Shown: piece after piece, positions 11,138-18,620 of the stretch
Layout of the letters: each line of letters starts with the position of its first letter
Position numbering within the stretch: the first letter of the stretch is position 1
Assembly (NCBI GenBank): GCA_032768795.1
Contig: CP136490.1
Coordinates: forward strand, 1,612,001 to 1,676,000
Reading direction: 5' to 3'
Length of the DNA stretch: 64,000 nucleotides
Source: Tremella fuciformis
Lineage: Eukaryota > Basidiomycota > Tremellomycetes > Tremellales > Tremellaceae
Translations under genes and position numbers: made by a program
The notes under the pieces: generated by a model
Told to the model about the DNA's origin: nothing
Databases searched by the model: none
What the model saw: only the letters and a program-made list of their open reading frames with translations

Positions 11138-14100
11138 TTATATTCCTCTTGGTTTCCCTGGGTTCCTTTTGTGGAAGCTCTCGACGCTTTCGAGAGCACC
11201 AGTAATGTTCTCCACTGGTTCCCAGGTCGTCTCCTCATCTGTTCCTTCGTACCCCACCCACTCGACGAGGTACTCCACCTTTCTGCCCCTTTTCCTCGAG
11301 TCGACGACGTTCTTCACCTCATAGCTAGGGCCCTCGTCGTCGACCTCCACTGGTGGCGGAGGGTCGTAGGTCTGTCCAGGGATCCTCGGCGGGTGGTATG
11401 GCTTAAGACGGAGGACGTTGAAGACCGGGCTCACCCTCATCGTCGCCGGCAGCTCCAGCTTGTACGTTGATGGACCCGTCTTAGCGAGGATTTTGTATGG
11501 TCCCCCCCATTTGATGTCGAGCTTCTTCGAGGGTCGACGAGTCTTGATGTTCTCCATCGACAGCATGACCATATCATCCACCTTCAACACTGGCGCATCC
11601 CTTCTCTTTGCATCGTAATACTTGGCGTACCGCTCATTGGCTTGCTGTATGGCTTGTTGGCAAGATCGGTGCACCTCGTCGAGGGACCCAAGCTTTTCCT
11701 TGACCGACGGTATCTCCGCTCGCTCGGCGCTCTCTCTCAAGTCATCAGTCCATCGCGGCGAGTACCCAAAGTTCGCCTCGAACGGGCTCATCTTGATCGC
11801 CGAGTGCTGGGTATTGTTATAGGCGAAGGCTGCTCTCTGCAGCAGACTCGACCAATTGTCTTGTCTGTGATCGCAGAATACCCGTAGGTACTGCTCGAGG
11901 ACCTGATTGACTCGCTCCGTCTGCCCGTCGGTTTGGGGATGGAAGGCTGTCGACAGGCTGATCTTGATCCCCAGGGCCCCACACAGTGCTCCCCATAGTC
12001 GACTAGTGAACTTGCTCCCTCGATCAGATACGATGGATCTTGGCAACCCATGCTGCGCCACGACATTGTCGATGATGAGGTCGACAAGTCCCGCCGTTGT
12101 GAGGCGAGTCGTTGTCGGCACGAAGATAGCCCACTTCGTCAGGCGGTCTACCACGACGAGGATGGAGTTGAAGCCCTGGCTGCCGGGGAGCTCCTCGATG
12201 AAGTCCATGGAAATTGCTTGCCACGGGCCTTCCGGGACTTCGAGACTCTGGAGGAGACCATGAGGGCGCTGCCTGCTTGTCTTTGTCCTCTGGCAGATGG
12301 CACAACCCTGTACGTAGGCCTCAACATCGCGCCGCAGCCCCAGCCAACAGACGTCCCTCCTGAGCAACTCCAACATCTTGGTGATTCCCGGATGTCCCGC
12401 TAGGATCCCCTCATGTCGATCCCTTATGGCTCGGAGCCGCCCATCGCCCTTGCCAGTGAGGTATAGCCGCCCATTGAGTCGCAGGGCCCCGCCAGGCTCT
12501 ACCTTGGCTTGTGTGGGCTCGTCGAGGCCCATCCTTTGAACCAACCCAAACAGCTTGGGGAATCCCGCCGCATCAATCACCACTCCGTTCTCCTCCTTCT
12601 TGATCCTCTCCAACTCTTCTCCAGCGTGCTCGAACTCCTCATCCTCCTCCCAGGTGCTCCGAGTACCCGTCTGCGGATCCTCTCTTGCCTCTGGATCTGG
12701 ACTCGACGAGCCTCGTCGAGGCTCCTCGATGAGTGCCCGAAGCATGTACCCCAGCGACGTCTCGACCTTGCTTTCTTGGTCAAACCCAGGTAAGGCCTGC
12801 ACTCGTTGCTCCTCCAGGTCCAATCCATCAGGCTTGTAGTCGGGCCTCCTCGACAGAGCGTCTGGGTAAGCCGCTTTGAGCCCGGGACGATACACGATTC
12901 GGAAGGAGAATCCTGCCAGGGCGTCGACCCATCGCGCAACCCGCCCACTCAGTTTCCTCGGCTCCATCCAATAGCTGAGGTTGTGGTGATCCGTGAGGAC
13001 CGTGCAGCTTACTTGCAGAAGGAGATGTCGCTTCCGCTTGAACGCCATCACTATCGCCAGGAACTCCTTCTCTGTAGTCGTCCAGTTCAACTCTGCCCCC
13101 GAAAACGACCCAGACTCTATGGCCACCGGGTGCTCGAGGCTCGTCGAGGGGTTAATCTGTGATATCACAAATCCCCACCCGTAGAGCGAAGCGTCGGTCT
13201 GCACGATGGTCTCGAATGCAGGGTCGAAATGGGCTAATACAGGGGGCTCGCTCATTCGCCTCTTGATCTCTTCGAAGGCTCTTGCCTGCGCGTCTCCCCA
13301 ACCAAACGGGACTCCCTTCTTTGTCAGCAACACTAGGGGGAGCGCTACCTTGGCAAAGTTGGGTACGAAGCGGCGGTAATAGTTTGCCAGACCCAAGAAC
13401 CGGCGTACTTCGAGGAGGTTGCTTGGTGCTGGGAAGTCGACGACGCCTTTCACGTACTCCGGATTCGCTTCCACGCCTTCTCGGGAGATGACAAAGCCCA
13501 GAAAGTCGACCTTCCTCTTCTCGAACTCGGATTTCGACGCTTTCACATACAGTCCCGCCTTCCGCAACGCCTCGAGTACCGCCTTTGTGAGGGAACGAAG
13601 CTCGTCGAGGCTCTTGGCGTGGACCAAAATGTCGTCGATGTAGATCACCACTCCCCGCCCAACGAACTCTCTGAGCACCTCGTTGAGGAAGTGCTGGAAG
13701 ACTGCTGGCGCGTTCTTCAAGCCATCTCGCACTACCAGGGACTCGAACATCCCCAGAGGCGTCCTAAAGGCGGTATAGGCTTCGTGTCCTGGCGCCATGC
13801 GAAGAAGCTGGTAGGCTCCCGGTAGGTCGAACTTGGTGTACCACTCTGACTCCGCCAGATCAGCCGTGACTTGGGAAATCAACGGCAAGGGGTACGCGTC
13901 CGACACTGTTGCCTCGTTGAGCTTCCGGTAATCGACCACCATTCGCCATTCGCCGGCAACCTTCTTAGGGACGAAAAAGCTCGGCGACCCATACGCCGCG
14001 TTCGATGGCCTGATCTTGCCCGCTGCTTGCTCTTTGGCGAGGAGCTCCCTGAGTGCTCTCATTTGATCCGGCGACAGTTGGTAAAGCGGTGCGACCCGTA

Positions 14101-15205
14101 GTTCTGCGCCCTCCTTCAGTCTGATCCGCAGGTCGTATTCTCTACTCGGCGGCAGCGTGTCGGCGGGTCGACGAGGGTGGAACACATCGAGGAACTCATG
14201 GTAGTACTCCGGAACGATCCTTCGCACCGCCTGGGACTCCTCCTCTGACAGAGTGTACTCGTCAAACCCAAGATGCCCGTCCAAACGCCCCACCACTTCC
14301 TCGAGCTCGTCGGTGACAGTCCCTCGCAGCCGCTCTGCGGCGAGCCTGTTCTGCTCCCACCGATTGATCCGCAAGGGGATATGGTTCGGGGAGCTCCTAC
14401 GGGACTGCCCCGCGTGTTTTCCTCTCTCTCTTCTTGCTCTGGTAGCCAAAATGGCCAGATCACTTGAAGCAGCCTCGACGACCGTCGACGAGGCCACCTT
14501 TTCTTCTCCACGGGTGACTTCCATAGCTCCCATGTCCATGACTACTCTCTTCTCTTGCATCCAGTCGTACCCTAGCACGACGTCTGCACCTGCGAGCCGC
14601 GTAACCGCTAGCCGTTCTTCACTTGTTTCCCCAAGCGTCTCCACCGGGGCCACCACTTCGTGGGTGATTTCGCCCGCGGATGACGGTTCGCCGTCGAACA
14701 GGAGGACATTCCTGGGTCGCTCCAACTTCTGTTGGGTCAAGCCCTGGCCTTCGGCGTAGTCCTGATCAATGAAGGTCCCGCCTGCGCCTGTATCTAACAG
14801 TATGCAAGCGGCCGTCCCGTCCACTTTTCCTGCTACGACAGCTTGATGCCTTCCCAGCCTGCAAGCCTCACCGCTCATGCATTCCTCGGCATCACTAGCA
14901 CTCTGTACAGACTCCTTCTCGGACTCCAGGTCCTCTGCTTCTTCTTCATGTTGATCTTCCTCGACGAGGGAAGCGGACCCCGTCGGTGGGTGAGTGGGCG
15001 TCGGATTAGAGGATTTGAGAGGTGAAGTCGGTTGTTCAGGAGGCGTGAGGGCGGAGAGTGTGTATGGAGCGGGGCCTCGAGTTTCTCCTTGTAGCTCGGG
15101 ACCCCTCAGGCTTCCCCCTGCGGCTCCTGCTTCACGCGTTGGCCGGGGTTGAACGAGCCTGGGCAGTCGCGCGCAAGATGCCCAGCGTTTCCGCACTTGA
15201 AGCAA
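11138..15205 (-). CDS. pol: Gypsy Pol polyprotein with chromodomain
   Basis: Open frame of 1,355 codons, read in the -1 frame relative to gag and overlapping its last 33 codons, so the true N-terminus is probably made by frameshifting. Domains in order (positions counted from 15205): aspartic protease (LLDTGAGGTF, near 137), reverse transcriptase (VIYIDDILVHAKS, near 522), RNase H (QTDASLYGWGF, near 669), HHCC integrase zinc finger (about 935-970), DDE core (MDF near 1000, SDRGSKF near 1062, TERVNQ near 1097), a GPY/F-like segment, and a C-terminal chromodomain (VEYLVEWVGYEGTDEETTWE, about 1310-1348). The order RT-RNase H-integrase defines Ty3/gypsy and the chromodomain defines chromoviruses, where it directs integration to marked chromatin. 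No internal stop is seen. Confidence 0.95.
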   Translation of the reverse strand: MLQVRKRWASCARLPRLVQPRPTREAGAAGGSLRGPELQGETRGPAPYTLSALTPPEQPTSPLKSSNPTPTHPPTGSASLVEEDQHEEEAEDLESEKESVQSASDAEECMSGEACRLGRHQAVVAGKVDGTAACILLDTGAGGTFIDQDYAEGQGLTQQKLERPRNVLLFDGEPSSAGEITHEVVAPVETLGETSEERLAVTRLAGADVVLGYDWMQEKRVVMDMGAMEVTRGEEKVASSTVVEAASSDLAILATRARRERGKHAGQSRRSSPNHIPLRINRWEQNRLAAERLRGTVTDELEEVVGRLDGHLGFDEYTLSEEESQAVRRIVPEYYHEFLDVFHPRRPADTLPPSREYDLRIRLKEGAELRVAPLYQLSPDQMRALRELLAKEQAAGKIRPSNAAYGSPSFFVPKKVAGEWRMVVDYRKLNEATVSDAYPLPLISQVTADLAESEWYTKFDLPGAYQLLRMAPGHEAYTAFRTPLGMFESLVVRDGLKNAPAVFQHFLNEVLREFVGRGVVIYIDDILVHAKSLDELRSLTKAVLEALRKAGLYVKASKSEFEKRKVDFLGFVISREGVEANPEYVKGVVDFPAPSNLLEVRRFLGLANYYRRFVPNFAKVALPLVLLTKKGVPFGWGDAQARAFEEIKRRMSEPPVLAHFDPAFETIVQTDASLYGWGFVISQINPSTSLEHPVAIESGSFSGAELNWTTTEKEFLAIVMAFKRKRHLLLQVSCTVLTDHHNLSYWMEPRKLSGRVARWVDALAGFSFRIVYRPGLKAAYPDALSRRPDYKPDGLDLEEQRVQALPGFDQESKVETSLGYMLRALIEEPRRGSSSPDPEAREDPQTGTRSTWEEDEEFEHAGEELERIKKEENGVVIDAAGFPKLFGLVQRMGLDEPTQAKVEPGGALRLNGRLYLTGKGDGRLRAIRDRHEGILAGHPGITKMLELLRRDVCWLGLRRDVEAYVQGCAICQRTKTSRQRPHGLLQSLEVPEGPWQAISMDFIEELPGSQGFNSILVVVDRLTKWAIFVPTTTRLTTAGLVDLIIDNVVAQHGLPRSIVSDRGSKFTSRLWGALCGALGIKISLSTAFHPQTDGQTERVNQVLEQYLRVFCDHRQDNWSSLLQRAAFAYNNTQHSAIKMSPFEANFGYSPRWTDDLRESAERAEIPSVKEKLGSLDEVHRSCQQAIQQANERYAKYYDAKRRDAPVLKVDDMVMLSMENIKTRRPSKKLDIKWGGPYKILAKTGPSTYKLELPATMRVSPVFNVLRLKPYHPPRIPGQTYDPPPPVEVDDEGPSYEVKNVVDSRKRGRKVEYLVEWVGYEGTDEETTWEPVENITGALESVESFHKRNPGKPRGI

Positions 15206-16248
15206 AGGCCCTGGCTGCCTCGCCTCTCGTGCTCGTCCGGAGTGAGCCTAGGGCGAGGAGGGTAGACTCGTCGAGGGGCTGCAGCGGAGTTGAGACTCGA
15301 CGAGGTTGTCGGGCCAGGTGAGGGTCTGGGGTTCGTCGCCGCCGCTCCAACCTCTGACGTAACCGCTGTAGATCCGCCGTTGTTGCCGCCCAGGACAGTC
15401 TTCTTCTTCTCTCGCCTGTTCTCCGCCTTGTTCTTCTCTGCCTCCCTTGCTCGCAGACTGTTGTCGAGGCGGACCACAAACGCCTGCAGCTCGGCAAAGG
15501 TCTCGAACTCTTTGGGGTGCCTGGCCACCTCGTCCTGAAGCACGTCGGAGAGCCCTTCCTTGGCACGAGCCGTTGCTTGCTCGTCGAGCTCCCATGAGAG
15601 GACTGACGTGTACTCCCGAATCTTGGCGAAGTATTCGGCTGCCGATCCCGTCTGCCGCAGCGAGAAGTACTTGCGTCGAGCAGTCCCCTTCGCGTCGGGA
15701 TCCCCAAAGTTCTCGCGCAGGTAGCGACGAAGCCCAGCGTAAGTCCGAATTTTCTCGTCGAGGTAGTCGCCAGCCTCGACATGCTCTCCGTTCTCGTTCA
15801 AATCGCTGTCTCGCCCTGTCGCCAAGGGCTGAATCGCGTCGAGCACGAATCCCCTGAGGAACGAGATCACATACATGACCTTGTGCGTGTCGCCAGAGAA
15901 CTTCGACGGCTGCAGCTTGAAGACCGTCTCGCACTGCATGATGAACCGCTCCAAAGCGGCTGGGTCCTTGCCGTTAAACGTGTCAGGCGGGTTCGCCTTC
16001 GGCTCGGACGGGTTCCCAACGCCTGGCGAGCCCTGTCGTTGCTGCGCCTGCTGCTCGACGAGGGCCGCCTGAAGCTGCACGATTTGCGCGAGCAACTGCT
16101 GCACAGACGGCTGATCACCCAATGGTTGGGCCATGTTGGTCGCGGCGGCTCTCAGTCGAGTGTCCACCGGTAGTCGTAGGTTTGTGGGTAGAGCAATGTG
16201 CTGATGCTCAGGATCTGTCGACGTGGTTCGTCGAGTCGATGGTGCCAT
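15106..16248 (-). CDS. gag: Gypsy Gag with CCHC zinc knuckle
   Basis: 380-aa protein starting MAPSTRRT, 22 bp downstream of the self-priming site. It has a retrotransposon Gag core in the middle (PDTFNGKDPAALERFIMQCE and FAKIREYTSVLSWELDE regions), a basic linker (KNKAENRREKKK) and one CCHC knuckle, CFKCGNAGHLARDC, near residue 355. It forms the virus-like particle. The pol frame opens within its last codons. A run of five G followed by AA lies at 15112-15118, four codons before its stop, and is the nearest thing to a slippery site. The canonical X-XXY-YYZ heptamer is not matched. Confidence 0.93.
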   Translation of the reverse strand: MAPSTRRTTSTDPEHQHIALPTNLRLPVDTRLRAAATNMAQPLGDQPSVQQLLAQIVQLQAALVEQQAQQRQGSPGVGNPSEPKANPPDTFNGKDPAALERFIMQCETVFKLQPSKFSGDTHKVMYVISFLRGFVLDAIQPLATGRDSDLNENGEHVEAGDYLDEKIRTYAGLRRYLRENFGDPDAKGTARRKYFSLRQTGSAAEYFAKIREYTSVLSWELDEQATARAKEGLSDVLQDEVARHPKEFETFAELQAFVVRLDNSLRAREAEKNKAENRREKKKTVLGGNNGGSTAVTSEVGAAATNPRPSPGPTTSSSLNSAAAPRRVYPPRPRLTPDEHERRGSQGLCFKCGNAGHLARDCPGSFNPGQRVKQEPQGEA

Positions 16249-16270
16249 GAACTAGTCGTGTGAGAGGTAG

Positions 16271-16284
16271 TAGCACCGTGGTAT
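16271..16284 (-). promoter_or_regulatory. Gypsy self-priming primer-binding site
   Basis: In element sense, two bases after the 5' LTR, the 14-mer ATACCACGGTGCTA is the exact reverse complement of TAGCACCGTGGTAT inside the LTR (16437-16450). That LTR segment lies about 30 bp downstream of a TATATATA box (16476-16483), i.e. where the transcript should begin. This is the arrangement of Tf1/sushi elements, whose RNA 5' end folds back, is cleaved and primes reverse transcription. Confidence 0.8.
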
Positions 16285-16286
16285 AC

Positions 16287-16690
16287 TGTCACGGGGCCAG
16301 GCCGGTCGTCGACTGATAGGCCCTCTCACACGTGCTGTCTGTTGATCTGTCTCTGTCCTCCACGAGAAGGTGTGTCCTACAGCCTCTCGTGCGTCGACAA
16401 CACGGCTGCGCCGTTACTTTCTATCCATGGGACTCAATACCACGGTGCTAAGGACGGTCTACGGGTGAGGACTTGTATATATATCACCCGTGCCCTCCTC
16501 TGCACCGCCTTGGGCTTTCTCCTTGAAACACCATCGACGAGGCTCGAGCTCTAAAGTCGTCGAGGCTACTCGAGCGTCGTCGAGGCTACTCGAGGATCGA
16601 CGATAGGCTCACGTGTTTGACAGGCGTGCTGGGCTGGAACGAGGCTCGTAGGCGTGCTTTGGTGATCATGGAGGCGTGGCCGACGTGACA
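16287..16690 (-). repeat. Gypsy 5' LTR (404 bp)
   Basis: 5' LTR in element sense. It holds the TATA box (16476-16483) and the inferred transcription start near 16451. It matches 8108-8511 with no difference that I can see. Confidence 0.95.
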
Positions 16691-16695
16691 GCGAC

Positions 16696-16825
16696 GCGCG
16701 GTCTCGGGCCTCTATCGTCCTGGAGCGAAGATCAACAGGCTTGGGGATGCCCGGTAGGTCCTTGGCACAACCGCCAGACCTGTTGCGGCCACCTGCAGCC
16801 TGCAGACTTCGAGGGGGAGTGTTGA
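16696..16825 (+). pseudogene. Displaced 3' tail of the copia Gag-Pol frame
   Basis: When the gypsy element and one GCGAC copy are removed, the copia frame continues from 8107 into 16696 without a stop to TGA at 16823-16825, two codons into the 3' LTR. The segment encodes about 43 residues with no motif. It is now separated from its gene by 8.6 kb and has no start of its own. Confidence 0.8.
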
Positions 16826-16983
16826 ACAATAGGCCCCGAGGACCCCGAGGACGCCTCATAGGGTCAGAATTGCCTCTTGCGGCCAAATGAGTAACCTTAT
16901 GTAGATGGCTTGAGCAGAGCGACAGCTCATAAGTAGAGAACTGCAGAGATGGACGAATGCATAGCTCTCATCATTGTGTAACA
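16820..16983 (+). repeat. Copia 3' LTR (164 bp)
   Basis: Matches 2704-2867. It is preceded by a purine-rich tract ending GAGGGGGAG and followed by the GGTCT target duplicate at 16984-16988. Confidence 0.95.
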
Positions 16984-16988
16984 GGTCT

Positions 16989-17316
16989 GACAACTTGAAA
17001 CAGCAACACACATGATGATGTGCTCGCGTCAAGGCTCGATTAAGAAGCCCGAGCACCGCCGTTCTCCCTAATCTGCAGGCTCTTCAACCCTCCCGCTGCA
17101 GTCTGCTACCAGTCAGTCGCCCCAAACTCTCATATACACTCCGCGTCAGACACGGAGACTGACACCGTATTCGCTTCTAAAGCATTGCGTTTCGAAAGAG
17201 CATGCAGGTGGTCATGCATAGTGGGAAGTGGCAATTATACAGGTAACGGAGAGATCATTGTACGGATGCGCGCCCTGGATAACAAGCGGAATGGCAGGTT
17301 ACCTTGAAGTAAAATA
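16989..17316. other. Intergenic flank of the copia insertion
   Basis: Genomic sequence after the target duplication. It is the 3' flank of the minus-strand gene ending at 17317. I see no gene. Confidence 0.4.
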
Positions 17317-17674
17317 TCAGTTGTCTCTGCCGTATGTCTGGCCAGCACCTGTCGTGGTGTCTCCACCTTGCGTTGTGCTGCCTGGCGCTGGGTTTTTGCG
17401 ACGGCCGCTACAGCTGGAAAGCCCTCGCCCGAGCGCGCTGACTGACCTTATCAGTCACTGTCCGTTACTTATGGTACTCACATGTGGAGGGCTCCTCGAC
17501 CTCGAAATTGGAAAAAGCGGAAAGTTGGACAGTCTCGTTGCCCCCCACCTGGATTCTGCTAACGTCCACCGTGCCATCGACGTCGGTACGTCCAAGCCAG
17601 TTCGTGCGTACATCTGTCCGCCCCGTAGGTTGGGACGTGCGGGTCCCTCGAGAAGGTTCTGCCGGATTACTCAT
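17317..17674 (-). CDS. Probable third member of the small two-exon family
   Basis: Two-exon model 17674-17482 and 17441-17317, 105 aa, with a 40-nt phase-1 intron (GTGAGT donor, CAG acceptor). It starts MSN like member B, and its second exon has GSTTQGGDTTTGAGQTYG, comparable in place and composition to GNMTTQGNTAYTAE in member B and GNNMTVDGTTYRAGE in A. Size, strand and intron phase agree with the other two. The first exon is only weakly similar, and other acceptors for the intron are possible. A TATA-like GTATATTTAG lies upstream near 17740. Confidence 0.42.
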
Positions 17675-18620
17675 TCTCGTTGTTCTAGCTTCGTTGCTCT
17701 ATATCCTGTGGAAAGAGTTCAGTGACTGCAGCTCAAGATCTAAATATACACCCTTACTAGATGATGTTGCGGTACGTCCTCTTGAGTGATGACAAGTACG
17801 GGAAATCGGACCAGCGAGAGTAGAGGGGTAAAGCAAGAGCACAGGTAGTGATCGTTGACCGATTCGATGCGCATTTTATATCATGGCGAGAAGTTCACGT
17901 CTTGCGTTGTGTACAGGTCTTCAATGGATGACCAATACAAAGGTCTGGGGCCTTCCTGATGAGTCCATAAACGACGATTTTGCCAGTATGTTCGAAAACG
18001 AGAAGATGGGGGTCCAGGCGACATGAAACCCGGCGAGCACGAAGGAGCCTGCCAGTCCTCGGTCAGAAGCGAGTCGTGAGTTCGGTCAGAAGCAGTTTGC
18101 CCATCGCCTGAGGCAATTCCCCTCCGAAGAATATGTCAAACATCTTAGAAGCAAGCCTTCGCTGGAGCGGACCGTCAAAAGCGCTCCCTGACCTTCTCTT
18201 TGAGGTTGAGTCGAGTGTTTCGGCCCGGCGCCTCGCGTGCTTCCCGGTGCTGACCCCCAGAGCGGTATGGTGTGCAAAGCACGCTCTGTCCAGGAAGAAG
18301 GGGCTAGGACTTGGGAGGTATGTAAGTATGCGACGCGTGAGACGTCCGGCACATCCCCAACCCCTGCATCCTACGTCAACATCCGAAAAGGGTAGTGAGC
18401 TAGGCCCCCGTTGCTCCTTACCAGGGAACACGCACGGAACACTCCATCGACCGAGCGATTCCTGCCTCGCAGCATGACCAGATCATGCATTCATGGCAAA
18501 ACACCATACTTCTATTATCGATTCATGTCATTGTATCGTGATTCCGAGCGTTAAAAGCGTAAATAAGCCGTGTCTTCTGCGGAGATATGCTAGATAGATA
18601 ATCCGATACAGTAATGTCCT
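17675..18620. other. Intergenic, no gene recognised
   Basis: About 950 bp between the small gene and the end of the TRP-like gene. A 122-codon minus-strand open frame (18063-18431) has low-complexity, shadow-like composition and no motif, so I did not call it. Confidence 0.4.

Larger units (their letters stand above)
8108..16690 (-). mobile_element. Ty3/gypsy chromovirus (Tf1/sushi-like) with an extra antisense gene
   Basis: An 8,583-bp element with 404-bp LTRs at 8108-8511 and 16287-16690, starting TGTCACGG and ending GACGTGACA, identical by eye. It is flanked by the 5-bp duplication GCGAC at 8103-8107 and 16691-16695. It is oriented opposite to the copia host. Order along its own sense: LTR, self-priming PBS, gag (380 aa), pol (protease, RT, RNase H, integrase, chromodomain), then a 2.6-kb tail containing a spliced gene on the opposite strand, polypurine tract, LTR. 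Both main frames are open, so it may be competent. Confidence 0.95.
2704..16983 (+). mobile_element. Ty1/copia LTR retrotransposon, carrying a nested gypsy element
   Basis: Bounded by two 164-bp LTRs (2704-2867 and 16820-16983) that start TGTTGAAC and end GTGTAACA and look identical by eye. The element is flanked by a 5-bp target duplication GGTCT at 2699-2703 and 16984-16988. A purine tract (GAGGGGGAG) directly precedes the 3' LTR. Pol order is protease, integrase, reverse transcriptase, RNase H, which defines copia/Pseudoviridae. A gypsy element (8108-16690) is inserted near the end of the gag-pol frame. Apart from that insertion I see no stop or frameshift, so the element was probably intact when it was hit. 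Identical LTRs suggest recent integration. Confidence 0.95.

Noticed and set aside
16342..16554. 70-codon plus-strand frame inside the gypsy 5' LTR
   Set aside because: It is the same LTR sequence as at 8163-8375 and lies across the TATA box and transcription start; no motif supports a protein.
18063..18431. 122-codon minus-strand frame
   Set aside because: No start context, no homologous motif, competing frames on both strands and no splice signals that extend it.
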